Source: an uncultured Bacteroidia bacterium
GTDB lineage: Bacteria; Bacteroidota; Bacteroidia; Bacteroidales; Prolixibacteraceae
Direction: 5' to 3'
Length of the DNA stretch: 64,000 bases
NCBI GenBank assembly: GCA_903897145.1
Contig: CAIUAN010000007.1
Coordinates: forward strand, 1 to 64,000
A model generated the notes under the pieces. It saw only the letters and a program-made list of their open reading frames with translations, ran no database searches and was not told where the DNA came from. Positions 37,774 to 45,659 of the stretch are shown piece by piece; the first letter of the stretch is position 1, and every line of letters starts with the position of its first letter. Made by a program: the position numbers and the translations under genes.

Positions 37774-39120
37774 TTATTTTTGTGATTTATGATCTAACTC
37801 ATGTTGCTCTTCAGCCATCTCCCAGATTGGAATAACAGGAAAGAACTTAACAAGAATCGTAATAATAATTAGAACTAAAAGCAAGGTTCCCACTGTTATC
37901 GCTGTTTCAATTACGGTTGGCTGATATACCATCCACGCCTGAGGAACATATTGTTTTGGCAAGAACGGATGATCTTGTGTTGGGACAACAATTAAAAATC
38001 GTTTAAACCAAGCTGCAACTAGGACTACAATGGAGATAATAAGCATTGAGAATGGTTTCCGAAAGAAGCTAAACAACAGCAAGATAATTGGAAGAACCAA
38101 TCCAAGCAGTTGAACGCTCCAAAACATAACCGCATACTCGCCAACAAATAGATCATGTAGATGAATAGCTTCAGCCGTTTTCATTTTGTAAGCTGGCACA
38201 AGGTATTCGTTGATGTTAAAATACAAGTATACGATCGAAACTAAGACTAAAAGTTTACCCATCATGTCGAAATGATGATTGGTAAGGTATTTATCTAATT
38301 TATAGTTTGAGCGGACAAAATACATCACAATAACCACCGCTGCTGAACCTGCAACAAAAGCCCCCGTTAGGAAGTAAGGACCAAAAATGGTGCTATCCCA
38401 TCCTGGACGAAGCGTTACAGCAAACAGCCATGATGTTACCGTATGAATGGCAAATGCTGTTGGGATTATCAAGATTAATAAAATACGAATTGCTTTCATC
38501 AAAAGACGATATTGCTCTGGTGTATGTTGCCATTTTACGGACATCACCTCATACAAATTCTGAAGCCACTTTGGAGTATGATTCATGCGACCTTTGCTAA
38601 TTGCAAGATCCGGTATTAGCGGCAAGAAGTAGAGTAAAATACTAATTGTCAAGTAGGTGATGACCACGGTCACGTCCCATACAATTGGCGATTGAATACG
38701 TCCGTAAAGAAAAACATTCCCTAACCGTTCAGGGTGTCCCATGTCGATGATAATAACTAGTCCGGCAACAGCTGCAAAAGCGACTGCGATAATTTCTGCA
38801 ATTCGAGCGATTGGTTTCACCCATTTAAATCCAATCAGGCCAAGGATTGAACTTATTAGCATCCCGACTAAACTTGTGGCAACAAAAAATACAAAGTTGG
38901 CAATATACATACCCCAGCTAGTGTAATCACGTAAGCCGGTAACAATTAGTCCTTTATCCCACTGAATAGAATAAGCATAAATACAACCCATCAAAGAGAT
39001 CCCTAAGAAACCCATCCAAACCACAAATCCTTGTGTAATTCCAACAGGTCTTAAAATATCAGCTGCAATAGAATCGAGTTTTTTGTCCTGCAAAAAATCC
39101 GTATTTACTTCTGACGCCAT
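37774..39120 (-). CDS. NrfD/PsrC-family quinol-interacting membrane protein
   Basis: 448 residues, about ten membrane helices. Matches the NrfD/PsrC/ActC group: GFVVWMGFLGISLMGCIYAYS, TSWGMYIANFVFFVATSLVGML, DMGHPERLGNVFLYGRIQSPIVWD, and a late helix pair around FLIVVPTQDHPF. These subunits bind (mena)quinol at the periplasmic side and hand electrons to a partner Fe-S protein. Here the partner is encoded directly upstream. The protein is larger than simple NrfD (about 320) and close to ActC/ActF size. No second NrfD-like subunit (ActF) follows, unlike alternative complex III. Confidence 0.9.
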   Translation of the reverse strand: MASEVNTDFLQDKKLDSIAADILRPVGITQGFVVWMGFLGISLMGCIYAYSIQWDKGLIVTGLRDYTSWGMYIANFVFFVATSLVGMLISSILGLIGFKWVKPIARIAEIIAVAFAAVAGLVIIIDMGHPERLGNVFLYGRIQSPIVWDVTVVITYLTISILLYFLPLIPDLAISKGRMNHTPKWLQNLYEVMSVKWQHTPEQYRLLMKAIRILLILIIPTAFAIHTVTSWLFAVTLRPGWDSTIFGPYFLTGAFVAGSAAVVIVMYFVRSNYKLDKYLTNHHFDMMGKLLVLVSIVYLYFNINEYLVPAYKMKTAEAIHLHDLFVGEYAVMFWSVQLLGLVLPIILLLFSFFRKPFSMLIISIVVLVAAWFKRFLIVVPTQDHPFLPKQYVPQAWMVYQPTVIETAITVGTLLLVLIIITILVKFFPVIPIWEMAEEQHELDHKSQK

Positions 39121-39197
39121 AATTTTCTATTTATTTTATAGTCTATAATTTTATTTTCAATCAGCACCCGAATGCCGACTCGTTTTGCTTGATTAAT

Positions 39198-40166
39198 TTA
39201 GATTGACTTTACTGGATCTTTATCATCCTTAAATTCAAACAATCTATTTTTTGCTGGTAGGTAATAAACACGCGGCTTAGTACCTAGTTCAGGCATCAAT
39301 TGATAGCCCGCATTAACTTTTAGCAATTCACTTAGACGGAAGGTCTCTTTTGTAGTACCATTGGTTACTGAATCTTGATTTTCATCGCCAAAATAGTACA
39401 CCCCATTAGGACAGGCAGACACACAATATGGAAGCTTGCCTTCACGAAGACGGTCAGAACTAAACAAACATTTTGAAATGGTTCCCTTACGCTGTGGAAC
39501 GTTTAGTTCGACATTATAAGGCGTTCCTTTATCGGCTTCAGCCATCAGTGGCTCTTCCCAATGGAATAAACGTGCTGAATATGGACAAGCGGCAATACAA
39601 AAACGACAACCGATACAACGCTCATTATCGATTAGCACGATACCATCTTGACGCTTAAAGGTTGCATCAACCGGACAAACCGCAACACAAGGTGGGTTAT
39701 CACAATGCTGACAAGGTTTTGGCATAAAATAGGGAGCTGTATGTTCAGACTCCTGCATAACCAATGTATTTATATGGTATTCGTGTGGGCGAAGGTGGTG
39801 GGCACCTTGACAAGCCGTAATACATTTCCGTGCATTGCGACATTTCGCCAGGTCAATAACCATCACAAAACGATGCCCTTTTAATCCTTCACGACCTTGT
39901 TTCTGAAGTTGATTTAGATCTACCTTAATATCTTTAAATCCCTCTTTAGGGACTTCGATAATGCGATTGTCAGCGGTTAAAACTCGAACGAAATTAGCAC
40001 CTGGCTTCGTCTCTTCATAATTATAACCGGAGTAAATAGCAGCACCCCCTGCCGCAGCTACTGCACCGAACAAACCAAAATTCTTAAAGAAATCACGTCT
40101 AGAGTTGGTACTGCCGTGCTCTAGATTGCCGTGATCAGGACTTGCATCTTTACTGTTTTGACTCAT
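39198..40166 (-). CDS. Tat-exported four-motif Fe-S protein (PsrB/DmsB-like)
   Basis: 322 residues. Twin-arginine motif SRRDFFKN at 22-29, followed by a hydrophobic alanine-rich segment (32-45), so it should be folded and exported with its clusters. Cysteines form four motifs: 109/115/119, 152/155/160/164 (CQHCDNPPCVAVCP), 184/187/190/194 (CIGCRFCIAACP) and 233/248/252. Motif I has Ala112 and motif IV has Ser236 where a second Cys is usual, so clusters I and IV may be three-iron or use another ligand. It should relay electrons from the NrfD protein to the cytochrome c. First gene of the nine-gene respiratory operon. No molybdopterin-like domain is attached or adjacent. Confidence 0.9.
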   Translation of the reverse strand: MSQNSKDASPDHGNLEHGSTNSRRDFFKNFGLFGAVAAAGGAAIYSGYNYEETKPGANFVRVLTADNRIIEVPKEGFKDIKVDLNQLQKQGREGLKGHRFVMVIDLAKCRNARKCITACQGAHHLRPHEYHINTLVMQESEHTAPYFMPKPCQHCDNPPCVAVCPVDATFKRQDGIVLIDNERCIGCRFCIAACPYSARLFHWEEPLMAEADKGTPYNVELNVPQRKGTISKCLFSSDRLREGKLPYCVSACPNGVYYFGDENQDSVTNGTTKETFRLSELLKVNAGYQLMPELGTKPRVYYLPAKNRLFEFKDDKDPVKSI

Positions 40167-40592
40167 AAATTAAATGCTATTTATCTGTTTACACTGCCTG
40201 AAACCTAATCAAAAGCAGCCAATATTTTATTTAAAATCAAAAAATAAGCTAAAATACGGAACGAATTTTAGGTCGAAAGACAATTCTACATCTTGCAAAT
40301 TGCAGTTCTTAACTCGCAGATTTTCACAAGAAATATTAATATAAAAATCGACAGAGGCCTAACTAACAATACATTAATCACAAAAAGCTAGAGTCAAAAA
40401 CCCCTTTAATTACGGGGTCGAAATTACAATTATATTTTAATATTAACCGCAATTCAAAGGGAATTTTCGCTTACTTTTTTTAAAACTTTTAACAGCCTGA
40501 TTTTTAAAATTAAGCTCAAAACAGGGCTTATCAAAAATGCATTTACAAATTAAACCAATTCAAAAAAAAAAGGTTTTTAAATTATCTTGATC

Positions 40593-40607
40593 TTAACTTA
40601 AAGTTAA
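40593..40607. promoter_or_regulatory. 15-bp palindrome, candidate operator
   Basis: TTAACTT (40593-40599), central A, AAGTTAA (40601-40607). Lies 240 nt upstream of the sigma gene start. Symmetry suggests a dimeric regulator site, but AT-rich context raises the chance level. Confidence 0.3.
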
Positions 40608-40755
40608 CATTACAAGAAATCAAAAAAAACTAAGACTCGCCACATAACTTCAAGCAGGGAATAAAAAAAATACCGATTTTAAGGTATTGCAAGATCTACA
40701 GTCCAAACCGATATTTACATCGTTTCGAATTGCGTGAAGAAAATAGACCGATTAT

Positions 40756-40791
40756 GACTCGAAAAGTTAAAATGAGTCGAAAAGTTAAAAT
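40756..40791 (+). repeat. 18-bp tandem direct repeat
   Basis: GACTCGAAAAGTTAAAAT (40756-40773) is followed directly by GAGTCGAAAAGTTAAAAT (40774-40791), 17 of 18 identical. It lies 55 nt upstream of the sigma gene start, in its probable leader or promoter. Confidence 0.8.
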
Positions 40792-40846
40792 ATGTTATAA
40801 AAAATTAATTTTACGCCACCTAATTGAAATTACCCTATTACCTAAA

Positions 40847-42001
40847 ATGTTAACGACAGATAAAATATTATTTGGAGAGATCAAGAGTCGTAATCTAAAA
40901 GTTTACGAAGCTTTATTTCGCGAATACTATCCCCAACTTGTAAAATTCTCCGAAAACTATATTTATGATAAACAAGAGTGCGAAGATATCGTGCAAAACT
41001 TGTTTATCCATTTCTGGGAAAATGCGGAACGCATCAATCTCACCGTATCGATTAAAGCGTATTTATTTGAGTCGGTAAGAAATCGGTGCATCAACCACCT
41101 GCGCGATTTAAACATCCATGACAAACACAACTTACTCTATTTAGAGACGCAACTGAATTATGAAAATTATTCAGACACTCCAGACCCTGAGATAATCTTA
41201 AAGATTAATGCCGCAATTTCGCAATTGCCGAAGCAGATGAGTGAGATATTTAGACTGAAATATCTGGAGGGGAAAAAGCTAAAAGAGATTGCGACTCTTA
41301 GCCAAGTTAGTGAAAACACCATAAAAACACAACTTCAAAGGGCGAAAGATAAAATCAGAAGGATACTTGGTAAAGATGAATTATATAGCGAACTTCGTGG
41401 GCCTGGTAAAAACATGACTATCTTGGCGACGGCCTATGCCGACACGCTCATGAATGGAACAGGCCGGAATGAGCCTATCCTTATGACGATCACCTACGGG
41501 ATAGGACGTATTTTCCAAACTGTACTAGGCAATGCAGATGAGAATGGTGGACCATCGATGCAGTGCGTCGGTTTCATTACCACCTTTCAACGTGGCGCCG
41601 AATGGGCGGCCAGTGGAGCGGTGACTCAAGAGGTTCCATTCGACTTTCCAACTGCCGTTACAGTATCTTTACGCCCTAACTTTAGCGTGATGACCATCGA
41701 AGATGACCTTGCTAAGATTGCCCAGTATGATCTGACTAAAAGCACAAAATACTTTGTTAATTTGCAACACCATATGCGTAAAGAGGCCAAGACTGCTAGC
41801 GGATTTAAGAAATTTGAAAAGATGATGCTCGTGGTATTGGAAGACAAAGCTGCGACAGTGGAAGGAAAAAAATTACTCTTAGGAGAGCTTAGCTGGATGG
41901 GGTCATCTGAAAGCATTCCAGTGATTCAAAAACTTACAGAGAATTCAGAATTAAAAGCAGCGGCTGAAGCTGCACTAGAACGCATAAATACAGCTAAATA
42001 A
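40847..42001 (+). CDS. chimera: ECF sigma-70 factor fused to C-terminal part of a ThuA protein
   Basis: 384 residues from the ATG at 40847 (MLTTDKILFGE), chosen because the upstream TTG extension is low-complexity and outside the family. Residues 1-175 are a nearly complete ECF sigma factor: region 2 (VYEALFREYYPQLVKF, then ECEDIVQNLFIHFWE) and region 4 (LPKQMSEIFRLKYLEGKKLKEIA, helix-turn-helix SENTIKTQLQRAKDKI). From about DELYSELRGPGKNM onward the sequence changes to the C-terminal half of a ThuA (trehalose-utilisation, amidotransferase-like) protein: NEPILMTITYGIGRIFQTVLG, then MQCVGFITTFQRGAEWAASG. A HEAT-like tail follows (about 330-384). The N-terminal ThuA core is missing. Frame is open throughout. 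Either a deletion fusion or an assembly misjoin; whether the sigma part works is unknown. Confidence 0.82.
   Translation: MLTTDKILFGEIKSRNLKVYEALFREYYPQLVKFSENYIYDKQECEDIVQNLFIHFWENAERINLTVSIKAYLFESVRNRCINHLRDLNIHDKHNLLYLETQLNYENYSDTPDPEIILKINAAISQLPKQMSEIFRLKYLEGKKLKEIATLSQVSENTIKTQLQRAKDKIRRILGKDELYSELRGPGKNMTILATAYADTLMNGTGRNEPILMTITYGIGRIFQTVLGNADENGGPSMQCVGFITTFQRGAEWAASGAVTQEVPFDFPTAVTVSLRPNFSVMTIEDDLAKIAQYDLTKSTKYFVNLQHHMRKEAKTASGFKKFEKMMLVVLEDKAATVEGKKLLLGELSWMGSSESIPVIQKLTENSELKAAAEAALERINTAK
41375..42001 (+). pseudogene. ThuA C-terminal remnant with HEAT-like tail (part of the chimera)
   Basis: About 208 residues, read in the sigma frame. The first 100 match the second half of ThuA domains (substrate or metal-binding core strands in the first half are absent), and the remainder looks like one or two HEAT repeats (LLLGELSWMGSSESIPVIQKL). 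In related loci a whole ThuA gene often precedes CBM9-like and Gfo/Idh/MocA genes (from memory), so this looks like the surviving 3' end of such a gene. It is 5 nt from the next gene. Confidence 0.65.
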
Positions 42002-42006
42002 ATAAA

Positions 42007-43089
42007 ATGAGCTTGAAAAAAACTAAAACATCCATTGTATTAATCGTTCTAACTATTGGCATCTTATCGTCCAATTTAGCAACGGCTCAGGCAAAATGGG
42101 ATTACCTTCCTCCGCGTGGATATGTCGCCCATAAAGTAGAACAACCCCTAACCATCGATGGGAAGGCTGAAAAAGCATGGGATAATGCACCATGGAGCAA
42201 CTATTTTAACGATATCGAGGGGAGTAAAAAACCCAAGCCACGATTCAAAACTCGGATGAAGATGCTTTGGGATGCGAAATATCTCTATGTCTATGCTGAA
42301 CTAGAAGAGCCGCATGTCTGGAGTTATCAGACCAAACGCGACTGCAAAATATTTATCGAGAATGACTTCGAGATGTTTATCAAACCTTCGACAATGGCTC
42401 CTACCTATGGCGAGTTTGAGATGAACGCCAGAGGAACAGTCTGGGATCTCTATTTTCACCGCCCCTATCGATCAGGAGCAAACTATATGGAAAGTTGGGA
42501 TATGCGCGACATTGTGGTTGGAGTCGATGTTCAAGGAACGATCAACAATCCTGCAGATATAGACAAAGGGTGGAGTGTTGAAGTGGCTTTCCCTTGGAGT
42601 GCTTTACGCGACTTAGGACGAAAAAGCCCATGCAATGATGGAGATATCTGGCGAGTTAACTTCTCTCGAGTGGAATGGGAACAGGCAGTATCTGCGGATG
42701 GGAAATATATTCACAAGGTAGGGCCACATCAAGAGAGTTTAAAAGAAGACAATTGGACATGGTCGCCTCAACGTGTGGTTCAGATGCACGAACCTGAATA
42801 CTGGGGTTACTTTCAGCTTTCAACAAAGACAAGCGGTTCGGTCGCATTTAAGCGACCACAAGAGGAGACCATTTTGCAAACCCTCATTTACCTCCTTCGT
42901 GCCAAACGGGAAAATATGGAAGCTAAAACCATCCAAGCGCTTATCGGCGATGATAAAATTCAAGTTAAGGGTTTTAACTTTAAAGCAGAAATGCAAGAGT
43001 CACTCTTTGGCTTCTATATCATTATCACAAATGTGGATAATGGAGAACGCTATGCCATCGATGAGCTAGAAGTGATCAAAAAACTATAA
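42007..43089 (+). CDS. secreted CBM9-like carbohydrate-binding protein
   Basis: 360 residues. Signal peptide to about residue 27 (TAQA). Residues about 35-265 are a carbohydrate-binding family 9-like (DOMON-like) beta sandwich: QPLTIDGKAEKAWDNAPWSNYF is the standard entry, followed by KMLWDAKYLYVYAELEEPHVW, NDFEMFIKP and GWSVEVAFPWSALRDLG. No catalytic domain. A C-terminal segment (about 300-360) is unassigned. It starts 5 nt after the sigma-ThuA chimera, so the two are certainly on one transcript if that gene is expressed. Role: probably holds or senses glycan at the cell surface or in the periplasm. Confidence 0.85.
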   Translation: MSLKKTKTSIVLIVLTIGILSSNLATAQAKWDYLPPRGYVAHKVEQPLTIDGKAEKAWDNAPWSNYFNDIEGSKKPKPRFKTRMKMLWDAKYLYVYAELEEPHVWSYQTKRDCKIFIENDFEMFIKPSTMAPTYGEFEMNARGTVWDLYFHRPYRSGANYMESWDMRDIVVGVDVQGTINNPADIDKGWSVEVAFPWSALRDLGRKSPCNDGDIWRVNFSRVEWEQAVSADGKYIHKVGPHQESLKEDNWTWSPQRVVQMHEPEYWGYFQLSTKTSGSVAFKRPQEETILQTLIYLLRAKRENMEAKTIQALIGDDKIQVKGFNFKAEMQESLFGFYIIITNVDNGERYAIDELEVIKKL

Positions 43090-43129
43090 TCAAAACTCTA
43101 TCAAACCAATAGCAAAACAAATGTAAATC

Positions 43130-44239
43130 ATGAAAACAGCAGCAATTATTCTTATTACCCTTCTTTCCCTCAACCTTACTGGGGCTAATAAACCGAAAGC
43201 GCCTAAACGTGCGTATTCAAGTCATAAATTTTATTTCGCGGCTTGGGGTGCTGCAGGCGGTGGTTCTGATGAGACACAGCTTGCACGTATGAAAGTTCTA
43301 GCAGCTGCTGGAATTACAGATCTTCTTCCTGGAGGAGATCCCAAACGGTTAGCTCAACTTATAAAATTAGCAGATCAGTGCGGAATACGTATTCATGCTT
43401 GGCATTGGATGATGAATGTCGGAGGGTCTAAAGAATGTAGGGAACATCCCGACTGGTATTCAGTCAATCGTTTAGGACAAAGCTGTCGTGATTTTCATCC
43501 TTATGTCGACTACTATAATTTCTTAAGTCCATTCTCCCCTGGAGCACGTGAATACATCAAAAATGGAGTTCGCGAAATAGCGAAAGTCAAAGGGTTAGCT
43601 TCGGTTCATTTCGATTACATCCGCTATGTCGATGTTCTTCTTGGTGCTGAACTACAAACTCACTACAAACATAATGGAGGTCCACTGGTGCAGGATCGTC
43701 TGATGGCCGAATACGACTTCGACTACCACCCATTAGCACGAAAAGCCTTTAAAGAACAGTTCGGAACTGATCCAATGGAATTGCCTGACAAAGAAGAAAA
43801 TGCAGCTTGGAAACAATTTCGGATGAACGCCATAACTTCACTCGTTGAAGAGTGTGTTCAGATTTGTCATGAAGAAGGTACACGAGCCTCAGCTGCAGTA
43901 TTTCCATTCCCACAATTAGCGAGAGAATATGTGAAACAAGACTGGGCCCATTGGAGTCTCGACACTTTCTTTCCTATGGTTTATAAGCAAGATCACCAAG
44001 GAAACCTAAACTGGGTGGGCTTTGCAACACAAGAAGGTGTTCGCGAGATGAAAAAGGGACAAGACCTTTTCACTGGTCTTTCGGTAGATAATTATGGCGA
44101 TAACATGGACGATTTCGCAGAGGCCATCAAGCAAGCACACGATCATGGAGCAAGAGGCGTTGCATTCTTTCACGGAAATGCACTCAAAGAGAAACATCTT
44201 GCTGTAATTAAGAGATTCAATGACCTATACAACAAATAG
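43130..44239 (+). CDS. secreted family 10-like glycosyl hydrolase (GHL10 type)
   Basis: 369 residues. Signal peptide to about 19 (LNLTGA). A TIM-barrel-like protein of the GHL10/DUF187 group: RMKVLAAAGITDLLPGG, IRIHAWHWMMNVGG, then the family mark VHFDYIRYVD (Asp near 161), later STDTFFPMVYK-like segment LDTFFPMVYKQDHQG. Family members act on glycans with unknown linkage. No other catalytic residue can be fixed by eye. Second gene of the carbohydrate locus, 40 nt after the CBM9 gene. Confidence 0.75.
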   Translation: MKTAAIILITLLSLNLTGANKPKAPKRAYSSHKFYFAAWGAAGGGSDETQLARMKVLAAAGITDLLPGGDPKRLAQLIKLADQCGIRIHAWHWMMNVGGSKECREHPDWYSVNRLGQSCRDFHPYVDYYNFLSPFSPGAREYIKNGVREIAKVKGLASVHFDYIRYVDVLLGAELQTHYKHNGGPLVQDRLMAEYDFDYHPLARKAFKEQFGTDPMELPDKEENAAWKQFRMNAITSLVEECVQICHEEGTRASAAVFPFPQLAREYVKQDWAHWSLDTFFPMVYKQDHQGNLNWVGFATQEGVREMKKGQDLFTGLSVDNYGDNMDDFAEAIKQAHDHGARGVAFFHGNALKEKHLAVIKRFNDLYNK

Positions 44240-44294
44240 TTGATATAAAAGAATACAATTGCTTAAGCCAAAACCTAGATCGGAAAACAGTAAT

Positions 44295-45608
44295 ATGAAT
44301 ACGAAAACAAACAGAAGAGATTTCTTACGCCAATCGGCTGTCTTAACGGCAACCACCGTTATTTTACCGACCCTGATCCCTTCGACGGCATTAGGAATGG
44401 GTGGAAAGTTAGCCCCAAGTGATCGGATTGTTATGGGTGCCATTGGCACGGGTGGTCAGGGGACCAATGACCTGCGAGATTTTCTAGGACATAGTAAAGA
44501 GATACAGTTTGTAGCTGTTTGCGATGTCGATAGCACCCATTCAGCAAAAGCTAAAGGGATTATTGACCTTGCAAATAACAATACCGATTGTCGCACCTAT
44601 GGCGACTATCGTGAGTTTCTCGAGAAAGAAAAAATTGATGCCGTATCGATTGCCCTACCCGATCATTGGCATGGACTGATCTATACTGCAGCAGCAAATA
44701 AGAAATTAGATATTTATGGCGAAAAACCGCTTGCACGGACGATTCACGATAGTCAAGCCATTGTAAGTGCCGTAAAACGAAACAATATTGTTTGGCAGAC
44801 TGGCAGCTGGCAGCGTTCTGAAGAGCGTTTCCGACGTGCAGCTGAACTTGCTATTAATGGCCGAGTAGGAAAAGTAACCCGCGTAGAGGTTGGACTACCC
44901 GATGGGATCAAAGGGATCGGAACACCTCCTGTAATCGATGTTCCTGCTGGACTCGACTGGGAAACCTGGTTAGGACCTGCGCCTAAATCACCTTATCGAG
45001 GTGTTTGTCATAGCGACTGGCGTTGGATGCTTGACTATTCAGGTGGACAACTTACCGACTGGGCCGGTCATCATATCGACATTGCACAATGGGGCCTTGG
45101 CATGGAACGATCAGGACCAGTAGAGATTGTTGGAAAGGGAACTTATCCATTAGATGGTCTTTACAATGTCCCATTTGCATTTGATTTCAACTGCAAATAT
45201 GCCAATGGCGTAGAGATGCGAGTTGCCAATGCATCAGCATTACCTCATCGGATGGGTGTAGTGTGGTATGGTGATAAAGGATGGATTTTCGTTGATCGAA
45301 ACAGAGCTGTTTCTGCTTCTGATCCAAAGATTCTTGAAGAGGTAATCGGAGAGAATGAAATCCATCTGTATAAGAGTGACAACCATATTGGCAACTTCCT
45401 CGAATGTATCCGATCACGTGCAGAGACAGTTGCGCCAGCAGAGATTGCGCACAGATCAATATCTGTTGGTCTCTTAGGCGAAATTGCCATGACAACTGAG
45501 CAAACGATTAAATGGGATCCAAAAAATGAGGTAATCATTGACAATCCTGCTGCAAGTCGATTGCTTTCACGACCATATCGTAAACCATGGGTCGAACTAA
45601 CACGATAA
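44295..45608 (+). CDS. Tat-exported Gfo/Idh/MocA oxidoreductase, copy 1
   Basis: 437 residues from the ATG at 44295 (MNTKTNRRDFLRQSAV); a TTG 36 nt upstream only lengthens the tail before the Tat motif. Twin-arginine motif NRRDFLR, then a hydrophobic stretch. Rossmann NAD domain: GAIGTGGQGTNDL, then the EKP motif in YGEKPLA at about 135-141, and the C-terminal alpha/beta domain with DWAGHHIDIAQWG. Such periplasmic enzymes oxidise or rearrange sugars with tightly bound NAD; glycoside 3-oxidation or GH109-type hydrolysis are possible. About 70% identical by eye to copy 2 at 54018-55328. Substrate unknown. Confidence 0.88.
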   Translation: MNTKTNRRDFLRQSAVLTATTVILPTLIPSTALGMGGKLAPSDRIVMGAIGTGGQGTNDLRDFLGHSKEIQFVAVCDVDSTHSAKAKGIIDLANNNTDCRTYGDYREFLEKEKIDAVSIALPDHWHGLIYTAAANKKLDIYGEKPLARTIHDSQAIVSAVKRNNIVWQTGSWQRSEERFRRAAELAINGRVGKVTRVEVGLPDGIKGIGTPPVIDVPAGLDWETWLGPAPKSPYRGVCHSDWRWMLDYSGGQLTDWAGHHIDIAQWGLGMERSGPVEIVGKGTYPLDGLYNVPFAFDFNCKYANGVEMRVANASALPHRMGVVWYGDKGWIFVDRNRAVSASDPKILEEVIGENEIHLYKSDNHIGNFLECIRSRAETVAPAEIAHRSISVGLLGEIAMTTEQTIKWDPKNEVIIDNPAASRLLSRPYRKPWVELTR

Positions 45609-45659
45609 ATCAAAATTAAAATAAATAAATTATCTAATCTACTTATAAATTCTGCAATC

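Larger units (their letters stand above)
40167..40846. other. 680-bp AT-rich divergent intergenic region
   Basis: Separates the respiratory operon (minus) from the carbohydrate locus (plus), so it should hold promoters for both. Visible structure: a 15-bp palindrome TTAACTT-A-AAGTTAA at 40593-40607, and two adjacent 18-bp direct repeats at 40756-40791. No plausible coding frame; a TTG start at 40730 continuous with the sigma gene was considered and rejected. Long A and T tracts are frequent, but no origin-like clusters were seen. Confidence 0.5.

Noticed and set aside
31649-40166. Complete alternative complex III operon
   Set aside because: Only Fe-S, one NrfD and one cytochrome gene are present; no pentaheme ActA, no molybdopterin-like ActB half, no ActD or ActF. 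The gene before it is divergent, so the rest is not simply cut off.
40730-40846. Longer start (TTG at 40730) for the sigma chimera
   Set aside because: The extra 39 residues are lysine-rich and encode the 18-bp tandem repeat; the family starts at the ATG at 40847.
40167-40846. Replication origin or phage attachment site in the AT-rich gap
   Set aside because: No DnaA-box cluster, integrase, tRNA end or direct-repeat pair was seen; the gap fits a double promoter region.
44295-45608. GH109 alpha-N-acetylgalactosaminidase
   Set aside because: Same superfamily and Tat export, but family-specific residues cannot be verified by eye; left as a general oxidoreductase.
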